The position numbers and the translations under genes were made by a program. Positions 6,578 to 10,491 of a DNA stretch of 10,491 nt are shown here, in pieces. The first letter of the stretch is position 1, and every line of letters starts with the position of its first letter. This DNA is from JBFKPQ01 sp041628225 (GTDB taxonomy: Bacteria > Actinomycetota > Acidimicrobiia > Spongiisociales > JAENVV01). The DNA lies in assembly GCA_041628225.1 (NCBI GenBank), contig JBFKPQ010000082.1, positions 1 to 10,491 of the forward strand, given 5' to 3'. The notes under the pieces are model-generated. The model worked only from the letters and a program-made list of their open reading frames with translations. It was not told the DNA's origin and searched no databases.

Positions 6578-7051
6578 TCAGCCGTCGTCCCCGTCGTCGC
6601 CGCCCGGACCACCGAGACCTTTGCCTTGACCCTGACCGGGATGGCCCTCGGGCTTGGCCTTCATGGCCTTGAACGCGGCGGCCATCTCCTTGGCGGCGGC
6701 TGACACGGACTCGCCGTGCTTGTCGAGGGTCGACGGCGACACCCCCGACGCGAGGGCCTCGTGCACGGCGTCGGAACGGCCCTGGCCGAGGGCGTTGCCG
6801 TTCCCTGGTTTTGCCTCGCCGGTGAACTTCCACGACTTCGAGACTTCGGCCGCGCGCGCCAACCCGGTCGTCTTGTCCGGGTTCTGACCGCGCGCCTTCT
6901 CTCCCGCATGCTCCTGAGCGGCCTCCGCCGCTTGGGCGTGTGCCGCGGCGACCTTCTCGGCCGCGTGGTCGGGCAATCCCGATTGTGCGGCTGCTGCGGC
7001 CGCAGGTATCACCAGCACAACGGCCAGGACGATGGCTCCCATCCGCCTCAT
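6578..7051 (-). CDS. Small secreted Ala-rich protein with acidic Gly/Asp tail
   Basis: The 157-residue protein starts MRRMGAIVLAVVLVIPAAAAAAQSG, a classical signal peptide with probable cleavage after the Ala run near residue 22; there is no lipobox. The mature part has an Ala-rich helix (about 28-50, HAAEKVAAAHAQAAEAAQEH), a short polar middle (SWKFTGEAKPGNGNALGQG), a second helix (about 110-132) and a Gly/Gln/Asp tail ending GGDDGDDG. No Cys, no catalytic motif and no recognisable domain are seen. The ATG at 7051 has AAGGA about 8 nt upstream; a longer in-frame start to 7192 would overlap the next gene and is rejected. The acidic tail could bind cations, but this is speculation. It converges with the broken DUF1801 gene and lies 49 bp downstream of the DUF732-like gene. 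Confidence 0.75.
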   Translation of the reverse strand: MRRMGAIVLAVVLVIPAAAAAAQSGLPDHAAEKVAAAHAQAAEAAQEHAGEKARGQNPDKTTGLARAAEVSKSWKFTGEAKPGNGNALGQGRSDAVHEALASGVSPSTLDKHGESVSAAAKEMAAAFKAMKAKPEGHPGQGQGKGLGGPGGDDGDDG

Positions 7052-7100
7052 GTCACAGTCCTTCCATCTCTCTATGTCAGTCGCGCAACCACGGAGAGTG

Positions 7101-7550
7101 TTACGGCGTCTCCGAGCACAGCGCCTCCGTGGCGGCACCCACGATGGCTCCCACCAACACGAGTTGGTCGTCGTCGGCTGACGCAGCGTCACCGCCGGTC
7201 AGCTCGGTCAGGTACTCGAACACGAAGTCGTCGGCCGACTGTCCGCCGGCGAGCCGTTCGCACACGAGCAGGCCGGTCGCTGCGAACAGCTCCGGGTCGT
7301 CGTAGGGGGCGTTCTCGAACCGGGTACCCACCAAGACGTCGGCGACGGCGGCGAGGTACACGTCGTACGCCGGGCCGGCGGCGACGGTCGTTTCGGTCGG
7401 CGTGGGGCCGGTGGTCGAGGTGACGGCGGCCGCCATGGTTGGCGCCGGGGACACCGGTTCAGAGGGTTCGATGGCCGTTGCCGTAGCAGGCGACGACGTT
7501 CCGGAGCACGCCGTGAGGGCGAGCAAAGCCGCGATCAACCAGGGTCTCAT
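7101..7550 (-). CDS. DUF732-like exported lipoprotein
   Basis: The protein (149 residues from the ATG at 7550) starts MRPWLIAALLALTAC, with the lipobox LTAC, so it is a membrane-anchored surface lipoprotein. A Thr/Pro/Ser/Ala linker follows to about residue 60. The folded C-terminus has the layout of mycobacterial DUF732 domains: YDVYLAAVADVL, then DDPELFAATGLLVCERL, then a helix ending VGAIVGAATEALCSETP. The two Cys (near 97 and 145) fit the conserved disulfide-forming pair of that family. No function is established for it. A second ATG lies directly upstream at 7553. I prefer 7550 because GATAAT at 7562-7557 ends 6 nt before it, fitting leaderless transcription, and no ribosome site is visible. 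Family call by eye only. Confidence 0.75.
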   Translation of the reverse strand: MRPWLIAALLALTACSGTSSPATATAIEPSEPVSPAPTMAAAVTSTTGPTPTETTVAAGPAYDVYLAAVADVLVGTRFENAPYDDPELFAATGLLVCERLAGGQSADDFVFEYLTELTGGDAASADDDQLVLVGAIVGAATEALCSETP

Positions 7551-7556
7551 CATCGC

Positions 7557-7562
7557 ATTATC
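7557..7562 (-). promoter_or_regulatory. -10 element for the DUF732-like lipoprotein gene
   Basis: On the minus strand this reads GATAAT, close to TATAAT, and ends 6 nt before the ATG at 7550 (3 nt before the ATG at 7553). The spacing suggests a leaderless mRNA and favours the second ATG. Confidence 0.42.
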
Positions 7563-7593
7563 GACGATGTGAACGCCGTGCTTGAACTGTCGG

Positions 7594-7599
7594 TAGGGT
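7594..7599 (+). promoter_or_regulatory. -10 element for a probable leaderless GTG start at 7607
   Basis: TAGGGT ends exactly 7 nt before the GTG at 7607. No purine-rich ribosome site lies at a normal distance. The -35 region is weak (GTGAAC at 7570-7575 with an 18-bp spacer). Confidence 0.48.
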
Positions 7600-7606
7600 C
7601 GGATCC

Positions 7607-8032
7607 GTGCGACCCAGCGATCGAACCCCGGACGACTACCTGGCGTCGCTCGACGACCCGCGGCGTGACGACGTCGTGGCTCTCGACGGAGCCATCTCCG
7701 CCGTGATGGCCGGACTGCCGCGCACCCTCTACGAAGGCACGTTCTGGGGTGGAACCGAACAGCAGATCATCGGCTACGGCACGATGACCACCTTCCGCTC
7801 CGACGGAAGCTCCGTGGCATGGTTCATCGTGGGCCTGGCCCTTCAGAAGCAGCACATCAGCGTCTACGTGAGCGCCGTCGAAGATCGCCAGTACCTCTCC
7901 CAGAAGTACGGGCCCGATCTCGGCAAGGTGAAGATCGGCGCATCGAGTATCGGCTTCAGAAGGCTCGCCGACATCGACCTCGACAAGCTCGTCGCCTTGG
8001 TGCGCAAAGCACGCGAGATCGTCGAGTCGTAG
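7607..8032 (+). CDS. DUF1801 domain protein (YdhG-like)
   Basis: The 141-residue cytoplasmic protein matches DUF1801 along its length: an N-terminal helix with TPDDYLASLDDPRRDDVVAL, then LYEGTFWGG...IIGYGTM, the core strand WFIVGLALQKQHISVYV, then YLSQKYGPDLGKVKIGASSIGF, and a last helix LDKLVALVRKAREIV. The family folds like a small alpha/beta sandwich and has no agreed biochemical role. The GTG start is set by the upstream TAGGGT -10. It is intact, unlike the other DUF1801 gene at 6163, and the two differ clearly in sequence, so this is not a recent tandem copy. The PhnB-type gene follows 52 bp downstream. Confidence 0.86.
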   Translation: MRPSDRTPDDYLASLDDPRRDDVVALDGAISAVMAGLPRTLYEGTFWGGTEQQIIGYGTMTTFRSDGSSVAWFIVGLALQKQHISVYVSAVEDRQYLSQKYGPDLGKVKIGASSIGFRRLADIDLDKLVALVRKAREIVES

Positions 8033-8054
8033 CTTGCGTCCGGGCGCGTCGGCG

Positions 8055-8060
8055 TACGAT
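8055..8060 (+). promoter_or_regulatory. Possible -10 element for the PhnB-type gene
   Basis: TACGAT fits TAnnnT and lies in the 52-bp gap after the DUF1801 stop. A start near 8067 would leave a leader of about 17 nt that carries the AAGGAGG site. Read-through from the upstream gene is equally possible. Confidence 0.33.
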
Positions 8061-8071
8061 TCCCGACGACC

Positions 8072-8078
8072 AAGGAGG
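8072..8078 (+). promoter_or_regulatory. Ribosome binding site that points to a CTG start
   Basis: AAGGAGG is a near-perfect Shine-Dalgarno sequence. It ends 6 nt before the CTG at 8085, the optimal distance. No ATG, GTG or TTG lies at a usable distance downstream in this frame, and the only in-frame TTG upstream (8034) is not served by it. Confidence 0.65.
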
Positions 8079-8084
8079 CCCACG

Positions 8085-8561
8085 CTGCAGAAGATCGTCC
8101 CACATCTCTGGTACGTCGATCAGGCCGTGGAGGCCGCCCAGTTCTATGCGTCCGTCTTTCCGGACTCGTCGGTGGATCGGGTTTCTCAGATCCCGTCGGA
8201 CTCGCCCAGCGGCCCGGCCGGCACGGTCGACGTCGTCGAGTTCACCCTGTTCGGGCAGGCGTTCATGGCGATCAGCGCCGGACCGCTCGACGACTTCAAC
8301 CACCGCGTCTCATTCATCGTCAAATGCGACTCTCAGGACGAGGTCGATCGGTATTGGAACGCGCTGGTCGAAGGCGGCACACCGGAGGCGTGCGGATGGT
8401 TGCGCGACCGCTACGGCCTGTCATGGCAGATCACTCCGACCGTGCTCGGCGAAATGATGAACGACCCCGACCCGGCCCGTGCGAAGCGGGTGAGCGACGC
8501 GGTCCTCACGATGGTGAAGATCGATCTGGCGGCGTTGCAGGCGGTGTACGACGAGCCGTGA
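8085..8561 (+). CDS. PhnB-type VOC superfamily protein (3-dmu-9_3-mt domain), probable CTG start
   Basis: The protein is 158 residues if CTG is read as Met: (M)QKIVPHLWYVDQAVEAAQFY, the standard opening of this family. Later motifs fit as well: TVDVVEFTLFGQAFMAISAG, then NHRVSFIVKCDSQDEVDRYW, then CGWLRDRYGLSWQITP, and a C-terminal RVSDAVLTMVKIDLAALQ. Members share the vicinal-oxygen-chelate fold and are often labelled PhnB or 3-demethylubiquinone methyltransferase, but a real activity is rarely known. The TTG at 8034 would add 17 odd Arg/Pro-rich residues and has no ribosome site, while CTG at 8085 has AAGGAGG at ideal distance and gives the normal family length. It ends 9 bp before the thiolase remnant, in the same frame. 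Confidence 0.85.
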   Translation: MQKIVPHLWYVDQAVEAAQFYASVFPDSSVDRVSQIPSDSPSGPAGTVDVVEFTLFGQAFMAISAGPLDDFNHRVSFIVKCDSQDEVDRYWNALVEGGTPEACGWLRDRYGLSWQITPTVLGEMMNDPDPARAKRVSDAVLTMVKIDLAALQAVYDEP

Positions 8562-8567
8562 TCGCCT

Positions 8568-8580
8568 GACCTGACAGGTC
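8568..8580. repeat. 13-bp perfect dyad before the thiolase remnant
   Basis: GACCTG-A-CAGGTC is a perfect 6+1+6 dyad. It starts 7 bp after the PhnB-type stop and spans the first codons of the thiolase remnant. The centre is too short for an RNA hairpin, so if it works at all it would be a protein-binding site. Chance is possible. Confidence 0.3.
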
Positions 8581-9113
8581 GACCCGCCTATCTCGTCGAC
8601 TACGTCCGGACGCCGTTCGGCCGGTACGGAGGAGCGCTGTCCGGATTCCACCCTGACGATCTGGTCGCGATCCCCATCACGGCCCTCGTGGAGCGCGACG
8701 TCGCTTCGGAAGCCGCCATCGAACGCTTCGGCCTCACCCCGATCGTGCGGATCGTCGGTGCGGCGACCGCCGGGGTGCCTCCCCGCATCATGGGCATCGG
8801 GTCGGTCCCGGCCACGCGCAAGGTGCTGGAGCGTCACGGCTGGTCCATCGACGAGTGCGACGTGGTCGAGCTCAATGAAGCCTTTGCCAGTCAGGCGCTG
8901 GCATCGCTCCGCCAGCTGCGCCTGGCCGACGACGCCATTCACGTCAACCCGCACGGCGGGTCTATCGCCCTCGGGCCCCCGACGGGGGCTTCCGGTGCGC
9001 GCATCACGGGCACCGCGGCGCTGGAGATGCGTGGTCGGAGCCTGGCGGGTGGGCTTGCGACCATGTGCGTCGGCGTCGGGCAGGGGATCTCCGTGTTGCT
9101 GGAGCGTCCCTAG
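8571..9113 (+). pseudogene. Acetyl-CoA acyltransferase (thiolase) with large in-frame internal deletion
   Basis: The remnant has about 180 codons, against roughly 400 in a full thiolase. Its start is typical (AYLVDYVRTPFGRYGGALSG, then HPDDLVAIPITALVERD). At about 8697-8702 it jumps directly to VASEAAIERFGLTPIVRIVG, which normally lies about 270 residues into the protein. Some 230 residues are missing, including the nucleophilic Cys (Cys89 in the Zoogloea enzyme). The C-terminal half continues in frame through LNEAFASQ and GLATMCVGVGQG, so the second active-site Cys is kept, but the usual GHPxGASGAR is GPPTGASGAR, replacing the catalytic His. Two of three catalytic residues are therefore gone and thiolase activity is ruled out. 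No ATG is present: CTG at 8571 stands where ATG would be (CTG-ACA-GGT-CGA), with no ribosome site; GTG at 8688 would give only the C-terminal part. The stop overlaps the next gene's stop. Confidence 0.82.
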
Positions 9114-9472
9114 TCGCCGTCGGTCGGATGGCCCAGACAGAACAGGTTGCCGTCCGGGTCGGCGAAGACGCCCCAGACGAACCCGACGGCATGGTGTGTG
9201 TCGACGTGCCGGCCGCCCAGCGACTCGATGCGCTCTTGCATCTCGTCGAGGTCGTCACACGAACCGTCGACGTGCACTCTGTTCTTGCCGGGGGTCGGAT
9301 CGGGCACGCGCTGGAACGCCAGGCTCACCCCGCCTGGCCGTTGCCGGTCCAGGAAGATGTAGTCGTCGTCCGCGTGTCGCACCTCGATATCGAGCAGTGC
9401 CATCCAGAACTTGGCGAGTCGGGCTGGATCGAGCGTGTCGAACATGACCGTGTTGATCTGCGGGACGGGCAT
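9110..9472 (-). CDS. Glyoxalase-like VOC domain protein
   Basis: The 120-residue single-domain protein belongs to the glyoxalase-like (Glyoxalase_6) branch of the vicinal-oxygen-chelate superfamily: INTVMFDTLDPARLAKFWMA, then YIFLDRQRPGGVSLAFQRVP, NRVHVDG, DDLDEMQERIESLGGR, and the closing GVFADPDGNLFCLGHP. His in VHVDG and the acidic residues near the C-terminus are at places where family members bind metal or ligand. The substrate is unknown; bleomycin- or fosfomycin-type resistance should not be assumed. I chose ATG at 9472, 6 nt after a TAGGGT -10; a TTG two codons upstream is possible. The TAG stop overlaps the thiolase remnant's TAG through the shared palindrome CTAG at 9110-9113. It is divergent from the GNAT gene 34 bp away. 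Confidence 0.85.
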   Translation of the reverse strand: MPVPQINTVMFDTLDPARLAKFWMALLDIEVRHADDDYIFLDRQRPGGVSLAFQRVPDPTPGKNRVHVDGSCDDLDEMQERIESLGGRHVDTHHAVGFVWGVFADPDGNLFCLGHPTDGD

Positions 9473-9478
9473 GGCCAA

Positions 9479-9484
9479 ACCCTA
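9479..9484 (-). promoter_or_regulatory. -10 element for a probable leaderless start at 9472
   Basis: On the minus strand this reads TAGGGT and ends 6 nt before the ATG at 9472. It is the same hexamer as at 7594 (plus) and 5322-5317 (minus). Confidence 0.45.
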
Positions 9485-9494
9485 CGTGACAGAC

Positions 9495-9500
9495 GACAAT
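9495..9500 (+). promoter_or_regulatory. Possible -10 element for the GNAT gene at 9507
   Basis: GACAAT ends 6 nt before the ATG at 9507 and matches TATAAT at four of six bases. It lies 11 bp from the opposing TAGGGT, so the two divergent promoters would overlap and probably compete. Confidence 0.35.
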
Positions 9501-9506
9501 CGGGTC

Positions 9507-9959
9507 ATGCGAGCGGACCGCGACGATCCCACCCGTCCCGATGTGCACGCGCTGCTCGAGGCGCATCTGGCGTTTGCCCGGGCCGTGACACCTCCCGATG
9601 AGGTCCACGCGCTCGATGCCGCCGGTCGGACCGGCAATGCCATCGAGTACTTCACGGTGCGCGCCGAGACGGGAGTCCTGCTGGCCGTCGGTGCGCTCCA
9701 ACGGCTCGACGACCGTCACTACGAGGTCAAGTCGATGCACACCGCCCAGCAAGCCCGCCGTCGTGGGGCGGGCAGGCTGCTGCTCGAGCGGCTCGTCGAC
9801 GAAGCCAGGACCGCCGGCGCCACTCGGCTGAGTTTGGAGACCGGAGCCATGGACGCCTTTGCTCCGTCGCGTGCGCTCTACGCCGCAGCCGGGTTCGAAC
9901 GCTGCGAGCCGTACGGCCAGTACGGGCCGAACAGCTACTGCATGACGATGGAGCTCTAG
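9507..9959 (+). CDS. GNAT family N-acetyltransferase
   Basis: The 150-residue cytoplasmic protein should transfer an acetyl group from acetyl-CoA to an unknown amine. Family marks are the N-terminal helix PDVHALLEAHLAFARAV, the PPDEVHALD segment common in YsnE-like members, strand HYEVKSMHTAQQ leading into the CoA-binding loop ARRRGAGRLLLERLV (Q/RxxGxG/A type, about 88-102), then ATRLSLETGAMDAFAPSRALYAAAGF and YCMTMEL at the end. I chose ATG at 9507: it has the family's usual start and follows a GACAAT -10. Longer in-frame starts would overlap the divergent VOC gene and its promoter. It converges on soxR with an 86-bp gap that shows no clear terminator. Confidence 0.86.
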   Translation: MRADRDDPTRPDVHALLEAHLAFARAVTPPDEVHALDAAGRTGNAIEYFTVRAETGVLLAVGALQRLDDRHYEVKSMHTAQQARRRGAGRLLLERLVDEARTAGATRLSLETGAMDAFAPSRALYAAAGFERCEPYGQYGPNSYCMTMEL

Positions 9960-10045
9960 ACCCGCATTAGCAGCACCGCATCTGGCCGGCCTCGTCGAAG
10001 CTGCCCGGCTGCTGCGGCAGGCGTCCCCGCCGTTGCCGAGGCCCG

Positions 10046-10491
10046 TCAGTCGGACTCCTCGGGATGGAGGAAGGCGGGCAGGAAGACGGCTCCCGACCCG
10101 CGTGTACGAGCGACGTCGCGCGGATTGCTCAACCGGCACCGCTGCAGACTGAGGCATCCGCATCCGATGCACCCATCGAGGCCGTCGCGCAATGCTTCCA
10201 GCGCGGCGATCTCCTCATCGAGACGCGCCCGCCAGCTGCGCGAGATCCGCGTCCAGTCTGCCTTCGTGGGCGTGCGGCGATCGGGGAGTAGGTCGAGCGC
10301 CGTCCGGATCTCGCCGAGCGTCAAACCGATGCGGCGGGCTGCCGCGATGAAGGAGAGGCGCCGCAGAACCGATCGTTCGAAGCGTCGTTGTCCGCCCGCG
10401 GTACGGGTCGCCGCGATGAGCCCTTGGCGTTCGTAATACCTGAGCGCCGACGCCGCGAAGCCGCTGCGCTCGGCGACTTCTCCAACGGTCA
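10046..10491 (-). CDS. soxR: SoxR, redox-sensing MerR-family regulator (5' end cut by window)
   Basis: This covers 147 residues of SoxR, lacking about the first ten, which lie beyond the window edge. The MerR-type winged-helix DNA-binding domain is visible (TVGEVAERSGFAASALRYYE, then GQRRFERSVLRRLSFI and IGLTLGEIRTAL), followed by the dimerisation helix (WRARLDEEIAALEALRD). The cluster motif CIGCGCLSLQRC then shows Cys107-x2-Cys110-x-Cys112-x5-Cys118 (fragment numbering), the [2Fe-2S] signature that separates SoxR from other MerR proteins. The tail SNPRD matches the family. SoxR switches its targets on when its cluster is oxidised by redox-cycling compounds or superoxide; in actinobacteria it usually controls a few enzyme or efflux genes rather than soxS. 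No classical SoxR operator is visible in the window, and its own promoter lies outside. Confidence 0.95.
   Translation of the reverse strand, partial: TVGEVAERSGFAASALRYYERQGLIAATRTAGGQRRFERSVLRRLSFIAAARRIGLTLGEIRTALDLLPDRRTPTKADWTRISRSWRARLDEEIAALEALRDGLDGCIGCGCLSLQRCRLSNPRDVARTRGSGAVFLPAFLHPEESD

Noticed and set aside
6470..6672. Continuation of the first DUF1801 frame to 6672
   Set aside because: Arg-rich, non-coding in character, and it runs 95 bp into the converging secreted-protein gene; the +1 frame is the coding one here.
7052..7192. Longer start for the small secreted protein
   Set aside because: It would hide the signal peptide behind 47 residues and overlap the DUF732-like gene.
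8034..8084. TTG start for the PhnB-type protein
   Set aside because: It has no ribosome site, sits 2 bp after the previous stop, and adds residues foreign to the family; CTG at 8085 has a perfect site.
9411..9506. Longer start for the GNAT protein
   Set aside because: The extra residues overlap the divergent VOC gene and its promoter and do not look like the family; ATG at 9507 gives the usual start.

Overview
The window is high-GC chromosomal DNA with the features of an actinobacterium. It has actinobacterial-style -10 elements (TAnnnT) placed directly before start codons, GTG and probably CTG starts, Thr/Pro-rich lipoproteins, a DUF732-like protein, a ChoD-like flavoenzyme and a GlnA4-like/SDR gene pair. 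The many small exported proteins of unknown function fit an acidimicrobial-type lineage, but that placement is an inference. I see no phage, transposase, CRISPR, toxin-antitoxin or defence genes.

Layout. 1-310: the 3' end of a PAP2/vanadium-haloperoxidase gene, then an initiator tRNA-Met with a good promoter in front and a hairpin terminator behind. 343-3091: a divergent pair, a GMC/ChoD-type FAD oxidoreductase (minus) and a squalene-cyclase-like alpha/alpha-toroid protein (plus). 3110-5286: a two-gene minus-strand operon of a glutamine-synthetase-family ligase followed by an NAD-type SDR dehydrogenase, which resembles the ends of the mycobacterial glnA4 (Rv2860c-Rv2857c) amine-catabolism cluster without its middle genes. 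5412-7550: an exported lipoprotein, a broken DUF1801 gene, a small secreted Ala/Gly-rich protein and a DUF732-like lipoprotein. 7607-9113: an intact DUF1801 protein, a PhnB-type VOC protein that appears to start at CTG, and a thiolase remnant with a large internal deletion. 9110-10491: a small glyoxalase-like protein, a GNAT acetyltransferase and the start-truncated redox sensor SoxR.

How the genes work together. Only the glutamine-synthetase/SDR pair looks like a working pathway unit (amine glutamylation plus an oxidoreductase). The GMC/cyclase-like pair could share a divergent control region and act on terpenoid or sterol-like compounds, but that is speculative. The rest are mostly single-gene units packed tightly, several probably transcribed without a leader.

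The most notable points are two decayed genes (thiolase deletion and DUF1801 chimera/frameshift), the repeated TAnnnT-6/7-start arrangement, the CTG start, and a ferredoxin-like four-cysteine motif inside the flavoenzyme. I did not find convincing evidence of a new multi-gene system.
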